Below are positions 10,183 to 20,440 of a DNA stretch of 64,000 bases, piece after piece. How positions within the stretch are numbered: position 1 is the stretch's first letter; every line of letters begins with the position of its first letter. The position numbers and the translations under genes are program-made. Below the pieces are notes generated by a model. The model saw nothing but the letters and a program-made list of their open reading frames with translations. It was not told the DNA's origin and did not search any database. Location: positions 1 to 64,000 of the forward strand of contig MPMP01000020.1 in the NCBI GenBank assembly GCA_002238565.1. Reading direction: 5' to 3'. The DNA comes from Albidovulum sp. bin36 (lineage in GTDB: Bacteria > Pseudomonadota > Alphaproteobacteria > Rhodobacterales > Rhodobacteraceae).

Positions 10183-10797
10183 TTAATCCTTGAGAGACTT
10201 GCAATCCTTTAGCTTTGACCAAGCCCAGACAACCTCCTGCAATTTGGCCTCGTCGGTTCTGTCGCCTCCGTTCAAGTCCGGGTGGAGGTCCTTCACAAGC
10301 GCCGTGAAAGCTCGCCGGACGGCTGCCAAATCAACGTCTCCCGAAATTTCCAGTATGCTGAGGGCGCGACGCTCGGTTTTTGAAAACCGTCGAGATCGAG
10401 TGCTCTCAGTCGCTCTAGGACGCGTTCCGTTGTCGCCCAGGATTTCAAATGGATCGTCGATTCCCAGCCGCGCCCATGCGGTTTTCTCGTTCGACGACAT
10501 TCGCTTCCCGCTGCGTTCGGCTCCGGTTTCCTCGCCGAGGCTGCCGTCGTCCTCAAGTTTGAAGTAGTTCCATTTCAAATTGTATTCGCGAATGTGCTTT
10601 TGGCAAAACCAGATAACATCGGAAAGATTGCCGGGCGACTTGGGAGCTCGGTAGAGCCCGCGCCGATTGCAGCCATTATGCGAGCACGGCCGCGACGATG
10701 TTTCCACCGCTCCGGTAGATTTCGAACGCCCGCGACTTCGCCGCTTCTTGTCGGCGGCGGCGGAAATGTCGAATTCAAACGGTGTTCGCTGCGCCAT
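10183..10797 (-). CDS. J-domain (DnaJ-like) protein
   Basis: This 204-residue protein has an N-terminal region with a possible zinc-binding set (CSHNGCNRR and, 20 residues on, WFCQKH) and a C-terminal J domain that ends the protein. The J domain holds HPD in VKDLHPDLNGGD, after ALSILEISGDVDLAAVRRAF, the typical helices I-II. J domains stimulate the ATPase of Hsp70 (DnaK). It is the conserved neighbour of cobS and bolA in alphaproteobacteria; its client is unknown. The ATG at 10797 is the only sensible start. About 265 bases without a gene separate it from cobS. Confidence 0.9.
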   Translation of the reverse strand: MAQRTPFEFDISAAADKKRRSRGRSKSTGAVETSSRPCSHNGCNRRGLYRAPKSPGNLSDVIWFCQKHIREYNLKWNYFKLEDDGSLGEETGAERSGKRMSSNEKTAWARLGIDDPFEILGDNGTRPRATESTRSRRFSKTERRALSILEISGDVDLAAVRRAFTALVKDLHPDLNGGDRTDEAKLQEVVWAWSKLKDCKSLKD

Positions 10798-11070
10798 GAA
10801 TCAAGCAACCTGCTTTAGAAAGTGCAAAACAATAATCGAATTCGACCGCGAAAAAAATGTTTTTTCGCCCGCGGAGGTTCAATGCGCCGCAGTCGTTGCA
10901 TTCAACGCAACCCTTCGGCAACCGGAAACGAGGCTAAAATTCGGATCGGCCGCTCGGTCGAGTAACCGATTTGAAAAACGAGTTGCAAATTCCGCTGATC
11001 GGCGCAAAATGGAGGGAGGCGCATTCGATACCGGGCGCCGGGCATTCGACTTCGGCCGAAGAGGTGGAGA

Positions 11071-11331
11071 ATGGGCGTTGCCGACGAGATTCAAGAGAAG
11101 CTTGCGCGCGCATTCAGCCCGGAAAGCCTCGAAGTTATTGACGAAAGCGAATCCCACCGAGGGCATTCGGGCTGGAGAGACGGCGGAGAGACTCATTTCC
11201 GAATCATTATCGAGGCCGAGGAATTGATGAAACTCGGCAGAATCGAAAGGCATCGGGCGATTCACAAGGCGTTGTCGCCGGAACCGATGGCGAGAATTCA
11301 CGCGCTGGCAATTACCGTGAAGCAGGGCTGA
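11071..11331 (+). CDS. bolA: BolA family protein
   Basis: This is an 86-residue BolA-like protein. The family-typical sequence is SHRGHSGWRDGGETHFRIIIE followed by RHRAIHKAL and IHALAITVKQ at the end. BolA proteins pair with monothiol glutaredoxins in iron-sulfur cluster handling and affect envelope and stress physiology. It is divergent from the J-domain/cobS/cobT group with 273 bases between, which should hold both promoters. Just past its stop codon lies a 14-bp perfect palindrome (11347-11360) in the gap to the convergent gatB. Confidence 0.92.
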   Translation: MGVADEIQEKLARAFSPESLEVIDESESHRGHSGWRDGGETHFRIIIEAEELMKLGRIERHRAIHKALSPEPMARIHALAITVKQG

Positions 11332-11371
11332 ATCTCGCTTCCGCCGGAATGACGTCATTCGGCCCGCGAAA

Positions 11372-12853
11372 TTACAGGCCGAGAAGTTCCTTGACGAGTT
11401 CGCTGACGCGCGAGGGATTGGCTTTGCCGCCGGTTGATTTCATGACTTGCCCGACGAACCATCCCGCGACCTTGGGATTGGCCCTGGCTTTTTCGACTTG
11501 CCCGGGATTAGCCTCCAAAACCTTCTCGACCGCGGATTTGATAGCGTCCTCGTCGGTCACTTGCTTCAGTCCTCGTTCCTTGACGATCGCGGCCGGGTCG
11601 CCTCCTTCATTCCATGCGATGTCGAAGACATCCTTGGCGATTTTGCCGGATATTTCCTTTGAAGCCAGAAGATCGAGTAAGGAGCCGAGCCGGGCGGCCG
11701 ACACCGGACTTTCCGAAACGGTCTTGCCGTCCTTGTTTAACCGGCCGAACAATTCGTTGATTATCCAGTTCGCGGCGATCTTGCCGTCGCGGCCGGCGGC
11801 GGCTTCTTCGAAAAAGGCGGCGCTTTCGGCTTCCGCCGCCAGAACGTCCGCATCGTAGGGCGTAACGCCGTATTCGCGGACGAATCTCGATTTCTTTTCG
11901 TCGGGCAATTCCGGAATTCCAGCCGCGATCTCGTCGACCCAATCCCGCGAAATTTCCAGCGGAAGCAGGTCCGGGCAAGGGAAGTAGCGGTAGTCGTGGG
12001 CTTCTTCCTTCGAGCGCATGGATCGCGTAGTTCCGCTTCCGGCGTCGTAAAGCCGAGTTTCCTGGACGACTTCGCCTCCGTCTTCCAGAATGGCGACCTG
12101 GCGCCTGGCTTCGAACTCGATCGCCTGCTGGATGAACTTTGTCGAATTCATATTCTTGATTTCGCAGCGGGTCCCTAGCTGGTCGGACCCCTTCGGCCGT
12201 ACCGATACGTTCACATCGGCGCGAAGATTGCCGTTCTGCATGTTTCCGTCGCAGGTTCCTAGGTAGCGGAGTATCTGGCGCAGCTTAAGTATGTAGGCGG
12301 CGGCTTCCTCGGGGCTTCGGATATCCGGGTAGGATACGATTTCCATCAAGGCGACGCCCGTCCGGTTCAGGTCGACGAAAGAGCAGTTCGGGTCGAGGTC
12401 GTGCAGGGACTTGCCGGCGTCCTGCTCGAGATGAAGGTGCTCGATTCGAATGCGACGCGCGAATCCCTGCTTCGTTTCCACGATGACTTCGCCTTCGCCG
12501 ACGATCGGGTGATATAGCTGGCTGATCTGGTATCCTTGCGGAAGGTCGGGATAGAAATAGTTCTTGCGGTCGAATTCAGAGCGCAAATTAATTTTCGCCT
12601 TGAGGCCGATCCCCGTCCTTACCGCCTGTTCGACGCAGAATTCATTGATAACGGGAAGCATGCCGGGCATGGCCGCGTCAACGAAATCGACGTTGGAATT
12701 GGGCTCCGCGCCGAATTCGGTCGACGAGCCTGAAAAAAGCTTGGCGTTTGACGAAACCTGCGCATGCACTTCCAGGCCGATCACCATCTCCCAGTCGCCC
12801 TTCGCGCCGGCGATCGTCTTCGGTTCGGGTTCCATAGAATTTATCGCATCCAT
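11372..12853 (-). CDS. gatB: Asp-tRNA(Asn)/Glu-tRNA(Gln) amidotransferase subunit B
   Basis: GatB is the kinase and tRNA-binding subunit of GatCAB, which converts misacylated Glu-tRNA(Gln) or Asp-tRNA(Asn) to the amidated form. The 493-residue protein begins with the conserved [13 protein letters not shown], continues with [17 protein letters not shown] and ADVNVSVRP, and has the C-terminal YqeY-like tail with [14 protein letters not shown]. Its length is normal. The ATG at 12853 has GAGG about ten bases upstream. gatC and gatA do not adjoin it; the upstream neighbour on the same strand is pepN, so the gatCAB operon has been split. Confidence 0.97.
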   Translation of the reverse strand: MDAINSMEPEPKTIAGAKGDWEMVIGLEVHAQVSSNAKLFSGSSTEFGAEPNSNVDFVDAAMPGMLPVINEFCVEQAVRTGIGLKAKINLRSEFDRKNYFYPDLPQGYQISQLYHPIVGEGEVIVETKQGFARRIRIEHLHLEQDAGKSLHDLDPNCSFVDLNRTGVALMEIVSYPDIRSPEEAAAYILKLRQILRYLGTCDGNMQNGNLRADVNVSVRPKGSDQLGTRCEIKNMNSTKFIQQAIEFEARRQVAILEDGGEVVQETRLYDAGSGTTRSMRSKEEAHDYRYFPCPDLLPLEISRDWVDEIAAGIPELPDEKKSRFVREYGVTPYDADVLAAEAESAAFFEEAAAGRDGKIAANWIINELFGRLNKDGKTVSESPVSAARLGSLLDLLASKEISGKIAKDVFDIAWNEGGDPAAIVKERGLKQVTDEDAIKSAVEKVLEANPGQVEKARANPKVAGWFVGQVMKSTGGKANPSRVSELVKELLGL

Positions 12854-12927
12854 TTTTGCTGCCTCAAGCCCGCGTTGCGAATTTCTCGTTGCATTTCGTA
12901 CATATTGAATTTGGCTTCGCCCCGCCT

Positions 12928-15537
12928 CTAAGCGCTGCCGCTGCCGGTATTCGGGAATTCCGCCAGGAATCTCCTAGTCATTTCCCTTGTGTTTTTCGAA
13001 AGGCCGGGATGGCTGTCGATTCTTTTAATTTCACTCTGCATAGCTTGCCTGCGATCCTCGGTTTGACGGGCCAAGGTCGAGAAGGCCGAGCAGGATCTGG
13101 ATGCGACTTGCGGGTTCGATCCATCCAGCTTTATTATCCAGTCGGCGACAAGTCTATATCCGCTTCCGTCGGAATTGTGGAATCCGGCGTAGTTCCTTGC
13201 CCAGAAGACATCAATCAAGCTACTGTAGCGGTTGGGGTTTCGCCACTTGAACTCCGGGTGCCGGGCAAGCTCTTCAATGACTTGAGAGGCCTTTTCGGGC
13301 GCGGCGTTTGCCGATTGCGCGGCAAACCACTTGTCGGTCACGATCCGGTCGAACGACCATTGGTTGAAAAATTCTTCCAGCTGCCTTGCCCCTTTTCCGA
13401 TTTCAAGCAGGCAATGCAGAGACTTTATCTGGTCGGTCATATTTCGCGCGGAGGCGTATATGGATTCCGCCCGCCGCCCGCCGTCGATTCTCGACAGCAA
13501 ACTTAGCGCGGCTAGCCGCAGGCTCCTCCATGCCGCAGCCGACCGTTCGGTCGCAGGAATGTCCCGGCCCGCCAAATCCTCAAGATCGGTGGCTAGGCTT
13601 GCGGCAACTGCGGATTTCAGCCGGTTCGTCGCTTCGTGGACACTCCGGGGGCACACCGGACCTTGGGATTGGAAAATCAATCCTGCGAATTCTTCATCTG
13701 TCGGCAAGGAGAGCAGCAGGCTTCTAAGCGCCGGGTCTAGTTCGTCATCGGAAACGGCCGCAGCAAGCGCGTTCAGGTACTTGCGGCTAGGTTCCCTCTC
13801 CTCGCCGATTAATCCCTCAACCGCTCGGGTCGCAAGAGTTCGGGCAGCCTCGTTCTTGTTGAATGAATCGGTGTCGTTTGCAAGCAGAAACACCAGCTCC
13901 GCATCGCTCGCGTCGCTCTCGAGAATGACTGGGGCCGATAAACCGCGCAGTATCGATGGCACCGGCTTTCGCTCCAGGCCGTCGAATGAAAACTGCTGAG
14001 CCGGAGCAGATAGCTCCAGCAGGGTCGTCGGCAGAACTTCGGAGCCATGTTCGTCAAGCAGCCCGACGGCGACCGGAATGTGAAGGGGTTCATTCTGGCT
14101 CCGGCCGGGCGAGGGCGGTATCTCCTGCTCAAGGCGAAGGGTATAGACGCCGTTCTCAAATTTGTCGGAATACCGGAGCCGCGGCGTACCGGCCTGGCTA
14201 TACCAGCGCTTGAACTGCGATAAGTCGCTTTGACAGGCGTCTTCGAAAACCTTTAACCAGTCCTCGATCGTGCAAGCCATTCCGTCATGCCTTTCGAAGT
14301 AGAGATCGAGCGCACGCCTATAGCCGTCCTCCCCGTGCAGCAGGTGCAGCATTCGTATCAATTCGGAACCTTTCAGGTAGACTGTCGCAGTGTAGAAATT
14401 GTTGATTTCCGAATATTCCTCCGGTCGAACCGGATGCGCCAGCGGGCTGCTGTCCTCCTTGAACTGGGCCTTTCTCAAGTAGTCGACATCCTTGATTCGC
14501 TTGACATCCCTTGAATTCAAGTCGCCGTAGAATTGCGCGTCGCGATAGACCGTGAGGCCTTCCTTTAGGCTAAGCTGGAACCAATCGCGGCATGTGATTC
14601 GATTTCCGGTCCAATTGTGAAAGTACTCGTGCGCGATGACCGATTGAACATTCGCGATATCCTCGTCCGTAGAAGTTTCCGGGCTGGCGAGGACGAACTT
14701 TGAATTGAATACGTTTAAGCTCTTGTTTTCCATCGCCCCCATGTTGAAATCGTCCACGGCGACGACTTGGAATATGTCGAGATCGTATTCGCGCCCGTAA
14801 TTGTCCTCATCCCACGCCATCGATTTTTTCAAGGCGTCGATCGCGATGGCGCAGCGGTCCTGATCGCCGTCGCGCACCCAGAATCGCAGATCTACATCGC
14901 GACCGCTACGAGTTAAGAATCGGTCGTCGACCGACTTCAGATCTCCCGCTACGAGCGCAAACAAGTACGAGGGTTTCGGCCAAGGATCCGACCATTCCGC
15001 CCAGCCCTGGCCGGAGTCGATAAAATTGCCGTTGGAAAGAAGCACCGGTAGCTCGCTTTCGATACGTACATCGAAAGACGCCATGACGTCCGGACGGTCG
15101 GGGTAGTACGTGATTCTGCGAAATCCCTCGGGTTCGCACTGGGTGCAGTACATTCCGTTCGATATGTAGAGTCCTTCGAGCTCGCTGTTGTCGGCAGGCG
15201 AAATCTCGACTTCGGTTTCGAGAGAAAAGCAGTCGCCCGGGATGAAGTCGCTTGAAACCGTCATGCCTTCCGGTCCAAGAGCCAGAAACCGGGAAGGGAT
15301 TTCGGCGCCGTTGATCGAAGCCTTCCTCAACGCAAGCTTCCGCCCGTTTAGAAATAGGTCGCCGCCGCCTCCGACTAGCGGGTTTCGCTTGAATGCGATG
15401 CGCGAAAAAACCCGAGTCGACTTTGGATCAAGACGGAAGTCCAGCCGGATATTTTCAACCAGCCAAGGCGGACGAGCGTAGTCCTTCAGACGGACGCGGT
15501 CGGAAGGGCCGGAATCAGCCTCGTTTTTCTTAGTCAT
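12928..15537 (-). CDS. pepN: Aminopeptidase N (M1 family)
   Basis: This is a zinc metallo-aminopeptidase of the bacterial PepN type, which removes N-terminal residues from peptides in the cytoplasm. In the roughly 869-residue protein I see the substrate-anchoring motif GAMEN (in [15 protein letters not shown]), and the zinc site [14 protein letters not shown] with the second Glu in [10 protein letters not shown]. The four-domain length is typical. I chose the ATG at 15537 over a TTG three codons upstream. It lies 74 bases before gatB on the same strand. Confidence 0.95.
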   Translation of the reverse strand: MTKKNEADSGPSDRVRLKDYARPPWLVENIRLDFRLDPKSTRVFSRIAFKRNPLVGGGGDLFLNGRKLALRKASINGAEIPSRFLALGPEGMTVSSDFIPGDCFSLETEVEISPADNSELEGLYISNGMYCTQCEPEGFRRITYYPDRPDVMASFDVRIESELPVLLSNGNFIDSGQGWAEWSDPWPKPSYLFALVAGDLKSVDDRFLTRSGRDVDLRFWVRDGDQDRCAIAIDALKKSMAWDEDNYGREYDLDIFQVVAVDDFNMGAMENKSLNVFNSKFVLASPETSTDEDIANVQSVIAHEYFHNWTGNRITCRDWFQLSLKEGLTVYRDAQFYGDLNSRDVKRIKDVDYLRKAQFKEDSSPLAHPVRPEEYSEINNFYTATVYLKGSELIRMLHLLHGEDGYRRALDLYFERHDGMACTIEDWLKVFEDACQSDLSQFKRWYSQAGTPRLRYSDKFENGVYTLRLEQEIPPSPGRSQNEPLHIPVAVGLLDEHGSEVLPTTLLELSAPAQQFSFDGLERKPVPSILRGLSAPVILESDASDAELVFLLANDTDSFNKNEAARTLATRAVEGLIGEEREPSRKYLNALAAAVSDDELDPALRSLLLSLPTDEEFAGLIFQSQGPVCPRSVHEATNRLKSAVAASLATDLEDLAGRDIPATERSAAAWRSLRLAALSLLSRIDGGRRAESIYASARNMTDQIKSLHCLLEIGKGARQLEEFFNQWSFDRIVTDKWFAAQSANAAPEKASQVIEELARHPEFKWRNPNRYSSLIDVFWARNYAGFHNSDGSGYRLVADWIIKLDGSNPQVASRSCSAFSTLARQTEDRRQAMQSEIKRIDSHPGLSKNTREMTRRFLAEFPNTGSGSA

Positions 15538-15922
15538 GGGGTTCAATGCCTAAATTGAATATTTCGAAAGTCGAATACATTTACCTGAAAGCTCCGATCG
15601 ATAGAAGAACGCCAGGCTCGCAAAGGCACGAAAATTCGGATTTAGACCAAAATGGTTGCTTGGGCCGAATGTGAGTTTTCGACCTTCCAGCCCATAAAGA
15701 GGCGTGCTGCTATAGGAATACTTTCTTGCATCGCTTTGCAACAAATTCGAGATACGCCCGCGCCGGAAAATTGCGCATGCACCGGATGCCCGGATCGGGC
15801 ATTGACCGCGGATAAAGATTCGTTAGCGTTCCTCGGAATGAGCCGGCAGCGGATACCGAATGCCGCCGGGCTTCCGGGCTGCCTCCGAAACGCGGGGCCG
15901 CGCTGCGAGAGGATTCCCGGCA
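15538..15922. other. Spacer of 385 bases with no recognisable gene
   Basis: This lies between the divergent pepN and the broken Rpn-type gene and should contain the promoters of both. I could not identify a convincing promoter or hairpin. Confidence 0.5.
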
Positions 15923-16894
15923 ATGCGGCTACCGCACGCGAAGCACGACGCGCTCTTCAGGCTTCTGATTTCGGATCCGCGGCACGCCGCCGATCTTCTG
16001 CAGGACTACCTTCCGCCGGAGGTTGCGAGCAGGCTGGATCCCGCTCGCCCGCCCGAGCTGGTCGAGGGTGCGTCCGTGGACGGCGACGGCGCGGCGACAC
16101 GAATGGACGCGCTTTTCCGCGTCTGGATCCGCGGCGACGGCGCGGTCTACGTGCTGCTTGAGCACAAGTCCTACTGCGATCAGAAGACGCCGGTCCAGAT
16201 CATGAACTACACGCTGACGCTCTATAAGGCGAGCGAGGGAAGGGACGAGGTTACGCGCGGCAAGCTTCCGCTCGTAATTCCGCTGGTCTTCTACCACGGG
16301 AGGGGTCCCTGGAACATTCCACTTTCGATCGAGGACATGATCCACGTCCCGCCGGGCTGGAGGGCCTCGCCGACAGCTTCGGCAACTACAAGATTGTCGA
16401 CCTCGGGCGGATCGACCCCCGGAATCTATTGCGTTCCGTGGTCGTGCGGGCCGTGCTGCTGGCGCTCGCCCGGTCTCGCGCCGATACGATCCCCGACGAC
16501 GAGGTCGAATTTTTGGTCGCTGGCATTGACGACACCGAGGCTCGGACGCCACTTTTTGACCTATGTGATGCGCCAGCTCTAATTGACCCGGGAGCGGCTA
16601 ATGGCGGCGATCGAAAGGCTAGGGCTTGAAGCGAGGGACAAGAAAGCAATGGTAGGAACTATCGCGGAGCAAATTCTTGAAGAAGGCCGAATGGAAGGTC
16701 TTATGGAGGGCAAGGCGAATTGCAAGGCGAAATCCTTCCCGCGCGTTGCGAGGCTGAAGTTCGGCGAAATCCCTCCGGGTCGGGTCGAGCAGGTTCGCGG
16801 CGCCGCGAGCGGAGAGCTCGACATCTGGCTTGACGCTCTGTTTTCCGCAGAGGACCTCGACGCCGTTTCCGCAGCCCGGAGCTTTCATCTCTGA
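15923..16894 (+). pseudogene. Broken Rpn / PD-(D/E)XK transposase-like nuclease
   Basis: The ATG at 15923, after GAGAGGA, begins MRLPHAKHDALFRLLISDP, the typical start of the Rpn (recombination-promoting nuclease) / transposase_31 group. It goes on through DYLPPEVASRLD, the nuclease core MDALFRVWI, VYVLLEHKSYCD, and VIPLVFYHGRGPWNIP. After about 16350 the homologous reading moves to another frame (LADSFGNYKIVDLGRID, then LLRSVVVRAVLLALAR). Near 16550 it returns to the first frame, where a TAA at 16580-16582 interrupts it before LTRERLMAAIERLG and EEGRMEGLMEGKA. The gene therefore carries two frameshifts and a nonsense codon, although the nuclease core itself is intact in the first 140 residues. 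Confidence 0.85.
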
Positions 16895-17337
16895 AATCCG
16901 CGTGCTCGTCAATGTCGACCGGACGGGGCTCCGCCTGACGCAGCACTCGGCGAATGTGCTCGGTCGCGTGCCGGAAATTGAAGAATCTCCGTAACTGCTC
17001 AGGCCCCGCTGTCGCGGATTATTCGTTAATTTCGCAGCGCTTCACGCTTTCCCGGGCGCGGTCCGTGCCTGATGCAGCGCGATCATTGCGGCGGAATCTC
17101 CGGCGAGCGCGATCTGGATGGCGACGAGTGGATTGTAGCCGATGCCAATCACCAAGATTACCGGCCCTTTGTCACGCCGGACATGCCCATCGAAATTTCT
17201 CGCAACATCAAAGCCCCCCTTTTTGCAGCAGGATGGAAGAATAGTGCGCTGAAATGCGGGTCGTGGCATTCCCAGTTTCTCCCGCAAAATGCATGGACCC
17301 CAAGCTGGACAAGCTGGGGGCAAGATCCCTTGCAACA
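16895..17337. other. Spacer of 443 bases with no recognisable gene
   Basis: Only short overlapping chance frames are present. Near 17289-17312 an imperfect stem (CCCCAAGCT against AGCTGGGG with a bulged A) lies just beyond the 3' end of the minus-strand gene that follows. It could act as a weak terminator, but no T-run follows. Confidence 0.4.
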
Positions 17338-17904
17338 CTATGATTGCAAAACCCGGGAAATCTCGGGGCCCAGACCACTGAAGACAACCGACCGGAACCC
17401 TTCCTGCCGCAATCTCCCGATCGCCACAGATTTCTGGTGGCCAAACGTTTCATTGATCCTGCACGTGGACACCACGAAGAACTCCCACTGCGACAGGTCC
17501 AGAGGATTGTATGTCGCCGGATCGTCCATGTTCTCGAGGCAGAAGACATAGCAATCGGCCCAGCGTTTCGGCTCTTCCGATCGCTTCCAGTCCGACAATT
17601 TGCTGCTCCACGCCAATGTCTTTTCCTTGATGTCGAATCTCGGGCTTGTCAATCTTAGTTTTCTGCCTCGCACTGGTTGCAAATACGCCGAGGCCTTGAC
17701 CTCAATTTTCCCGCCATCCTCCAGGACAATGTCCACATACTCCCAGTCTTGTGCCGGTTCATTGTCACGACCGAGTGCGCACCGGACATAATATTCCGCC
17801 AACGAGGCGCGTGTCGTGGGGCTCTTCCAGTCTGACAAGACCCAACGCCGGAATTCATCCATAGATCGATTGAGACCCACAAATTCGTCTTGGCTCAAGT
17901 TCAT
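17338..17904 (-). CDS. Hypothetical protein with a possible PD-(D/E)XK nuclease core
   Basis: The 188-residue protein is not one I can name. Its central part reads WEYVDIVLEDGGKIEVKASAY, in which an Asp followed about ten residues later by EVK on a predicted beta strand matches the core of PD-(D/E)XK nucleases (restriction-endonuclease fold). The rest is mixed alpha/beta with aromatic-rich stretches such as WADCYVFCLENMD and WEFFVVST. No signal or membrane segment is present. I used the ATG at 17904 rather than a GTG one codon earlier. It is the first gene of the accessory island, and its codon use differs from the housekeeping genes. A restriction or defence role is inference only. Confidence 0.6.
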   Translation of the reverse strand: MNLSQDEFVGLNRSMDEFRRWVLSDWKSPTTRASLAEYYVRCALGRDNEPAQDWEYVDIVLEDGGKIEVKASAYLQPVRGRKLRLTSPRFDIKEKTLAWSSKLSDWKRSEEPKRWADCYVFCLENMDDPATYNPLDLSQWEFFVVSTCRINETFGHQKSVAIGRLRQEGFRSVVFSGLGPEISRVLQS

Positions 17905-18096
17905 CACCCAATTCCACAGACTGTTTCCGCCATTTCTTCGAGGCAGGACATTCCGTCAAATCCACGCCAACATCCTTGCATGGGTTCTGTCATGCAAGCA
18001 GCGACTTTGAAAGCAGCGTAGCCAAATTCATCGCCTGGCTTTGCATCCGCACGGGTTTGAATTTAGCATCAAACGCTCGTTTCATATTTTGAGTCC

Positions 18097-18705
18097 ATGG
18101 ACAACTCCGGCACCAACCGCGACCACAAAGTCCCAGACGCCCTATGGGCCGTTCTCTCGGGCCACCGGTGGCATTCCACCTCCTTGGACGGCCTGCAAGG
18201 CATCGTGGAATCTGGTGCCATTGAAATTCGCCCAGGTTACAACGGATTTTGCAAGTCCCTCGGTGCTGTCAGCTTGTTCGACTTCGGCCCGTCCGCCATC
18301 GACATAGATTCCTTAGGTCACTGGACACAGTGGTGCGGCTGGAAGCAAGCGTCTTTGGCCAGGAAGAACGGCATTCCTCGAAAGCGGGTCGGCGTATGGC
18401 TGCGGCTGCGAGACGACTACAGCGACGACCGGCTGATCGACGCCGCTGCTCTGTACAGAATCCGGGAGAAGAAGGCGCATATGCTCACCGTCATTCCAGG
18501 CGTGGAAGGCGGTCACCGTGAGCCGCTCATAGTCGCACAACTTGACCAGATCGTCGTGATTCCCGCATTGCGACTATGCGAGTTCCGGGTCTGCTGGGAT
18601 GCGATGCCTTCAGCCGCAGCCATCGAAGAAGTGTCGGGCTACATCGAAAACCTGCCGGCAGAGCCGCTGTCCGCGTCCGAACGCAGGTTTTCGGGCGCGG
18701 GTTGA
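18097..18705 (+). CDS. Hypothetical island protein
   Basis: This 202-residue soluble protein has no family that I recognise. The N-terminus reads LWAVLSGHRWHSTSLDGLQG followed by IVESGAIEI. That H-x-T/S-x-L-xx-L-xx-I-xx-SG layout is seen at the start of several ADP-ribosyltransferase-fold and abortive-infection proteins, but the resemblance is weak and I cannot place catalytic residues. Later segments include WTQWCGWKQAS and a long alpha/beta part with RIREKKAHMLTVIPGVEGG. It precedes the DUF5677-like gene on the same strand with 57 bases between. Confidence 0.55.
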   Translation: MDNSGTNRDHKVPDALWAVLSGHRWHSTSLDGLQGIVESGAIEIRPGYNGFCKSLGAVSLFDFGPSAIDIDSLGHWTQWCGWKQASLARKNGIPRKRVGVWLRLRDDYSDDRLIDAAALYRIREKKAHMLTVIPGVEGGHREPLIVAQLDQIVVIPALRLCEFRVCWDAMPSAAAIEEVSGYIENLPAEPLSASERRFSGAG

Positions 18706-18762
18706 CGTCAGGCGCTTCTCAAGTGCGCACAAATTCACACACGGCGCGAGGAGGGCCTAGAC

Positions 18763-19689
18763 ATCGCAAACGACATCTACTCGGAATTCCTGAGGACCTT
18801 CGAGATCATTGACGAGAAATTAGATTTCTCCCCAGACCCGGACACCACCGATGAGTTGCTGGAAGCGCTTGTCCAAGCAGCCACGGCGAAGTGCGTGGAA
18901 TTCAACATAGCCGCGAATCTCAACCCAACGAGAGACGCGCCTGCGATAATGCTGATGAGCACGCTGCGAGGCATCACGGAGGATCTGATATGGTTGACCT
19001 ACCTATGTCAACTCAGGGACGGCCTCGGAAAGAAGTTAATTCCGTTGCTAATCCAAGAGAACATGGCCAAAGGAATCGATGTCCAAAGAAAGTTCTTCGA
19101 GACAAACAATCCACTGCAACCTGTGTTCGGCAGTGGGTCGACCGCCAGTGATTCAAGGATGCGTACTGAACAAGCGAAGAAAGACGTCAAAGCTTTCTGG
19201 GTCGCCGCAGGGCGAAGCGGCGCGCCCTCAGTAAGGGAGATGGCCGCAGCGGTGGGGCTGGATTCGACGTATGAGTTCATTTACTTCGCAACATCAAATT
19301 TCGTCCACTTCAACCCCGGTGCCCTCCTTCGAATGGGCTGGGGTGAAACGACCGGACCATTTACGTTTTCGATTGAGAACATCAATGGCTACTATCGCAA
19401 CTTCGCCAGCTTCTACGGTGCAATACTCTTCGTGGGCTTCAATGCGTCGTTTGGGCAAGAGTACTTTACTGCGGAAGTGGGGAGCGAAGTGAAACGACTG
19501 ATCGGACTCGTTAGGAAGATCTACCGATGGCCCGAGGTCATCACCTTCGAAGAGATGAATATGCCACCGCCAATGTACGTCATGACACACGCGCTTCGAG
19601 AGTTCATGATGAGCGAGCAAGGATCCTCGATAGCCTATGCAGAAATCCTCATGGAAGTTCAAGGTCTGGGCAGAATGTCGTCTGCCTGA
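18763..19689 (+). CDS. DUF5677-like protein with an apparent ATC start
   Basis: The reading frame encodes a mostly helical soluble protein that resembles DUF5677 proteins, with RGITEDLIWLTYLCQL and SNFVHFNPGALLRMGWGE among the better landmarks. Its function is unknown. Family-like sequence continues upstream of the first conventional start codon (TTG at 18856) as ANDIYSEFLRTFEIIDEKLD. No ATG, GTG or TTG exists between the previous stop codon in this frame (TGA 18703-18705) and 18856. A strong ribosome site GAGGAGG lies at 18749-18755, and seven bases later an in-frame ATC (18763) stands where ATG would be expected. It is either a rare non-standard start or a point-mutated, poorly expressed gene. 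An IS6-type end lies 18 bases after the stop. Confidence 0.65.
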   Translation: MANDIYSEFLRTFEIIDEKLDFSPDPDTTDELLEALVQAATAKCVEFNIAANLNPTRDAPAIMLMSTLRGITEDLIWLTYLCQLRDGLGKKLIPLLIQENMAKGIDVQRKFFETNNPLQPVFGSGSTASDSRMRTEQAKKDVKAFWVAAGRSGAPSVREMAAAVGLDSTYEFIYFATSNFVHFNPGALLRMGWGETTGPFTFSIENINGYYRNFASFYGAILFVGFNASFGQEYFTAEVGSEVKRLIGLVRKIYRWPEVITFEEMNMPPPMYVMTHALREFMMSEQGSSIAYAEILMEVQGLGRMSSA

Positions 19690-19706
19690 TGATGCGGGCT
19701 TTTGGC

Positions 19707-20080
19707 GGCTCTGTTGCAAGAATTCGCTGGAGTTGCCGGGTGCGTGGTCTGGTTCCGTCTTTCTTCAAAATCCTTGCTGGATCGCGATTTGTTCAAGCTC
19801 CGCTCCATGTAGCGACATCAACTCGCTCAACATATCTGGCCTGACCCCGAAGGCACGTTCGACAAGGCGCACTTCGCCCCTGATGCCGGGCTGAAGCTGG
19901 AAGGCCTTGGCCTGCTTCTTCCGAAGGGCGCGCATGACCTCGAAGCCTTTGATCGTGGCGTAGGCGGTCTTCATTGACTTGAAGCCAAGGGTCGGCTTGA
20001 TCAGGTGCTAGAGCTTGCCGTGATCGGCCTCGACGACGTTGTTGAGCTCGACGGATTTGAATTCAAGCAAACAGCGTATG
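19707..20080 (-). mobile_element. IS6-family insertion sequence remnant (C-terminal part of the transposase)
   Basis: The terminal repeat GGCTCTGTTGCAA at 19707-19719 is the well-known end of IS6/IS26-type elements. On the minus strand the transposase C-terminus is clear: VELNNVVEADHGKL, then HLIKPTLGFKS, MKTAYATIKGFEVMRALRK and GIRGEVRLVERAFG. A TAG replaces the residue after DHGKL, so the frame is broken. Only about 110 of the expected 230-odd residues remain. The matching end is gone and unrelated sequence starts near 20050, so the element is truncated and inactive. Confidence 0.85.
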
Positions 20081-20440
20081 CGCTGGACCGCGGCTCGAGA
20101 AAGGCGGCGCTGGCGCGCTTCCTGACGCAAGCTGCAGGGGAGGCGGTTGAGGAGGACCAGCCGGAGCGGCGTCTGGCTGCCTAACGTGACCGGCTTCCGG
20201 TGAATGGAGGTCCTTGGGCTGCAACGCGCCTGCCTCGATGAAAGGGAAGGTGCCTTCCGCTTTCCGGATACCAAGAGCCGCGCGCAAGCAGATCATCGCC
20301 ACGACGCCCGATGATCAGCTCGATCTGTTTCACACCGCCCCCAATCGCTTCGGCACGCCTATCGGCAATGTCGAGCAGGTCATTTGGATCTGGCGGGTGC
20401 CAGTTCGCTACAGCAAGAACAGGGAGATAGGCATTGACGC
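20081..20440 (+). other. Coding-like fragments of unknown origin beside the IS6 remnant
   Basis: A plus-strand frame from about 20052 to a TAA at 20182-20184 gives GFEFKQTAYALDRGSRKAAL and ends EEDQPERRLAA. A second, 20214-20444, gives KQIIATTPDDQLDLFHTAP and VIWIWRVPVRYSKNREIGID. Both have protein-like composition but no start signal and no family that I recognise. I read them as debris left by the truncation of the IS6 element. Confidence 0.35.

Noticed and set aside
11347-11360. 14-bp perfect palindrome GAATGACGTCATTC between bolA and gatB
   Set aside because: It could be a bidirectional terminator or an operator, but it has no loop and no T-run on either side, so I do not list it as a feature.
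17042-17338. 98-codon minus-strand frame next to the nuclease-like gene
   Set aside because: It has no ribosome site and no family resemblance, and a second unrelated frame overlaps it.
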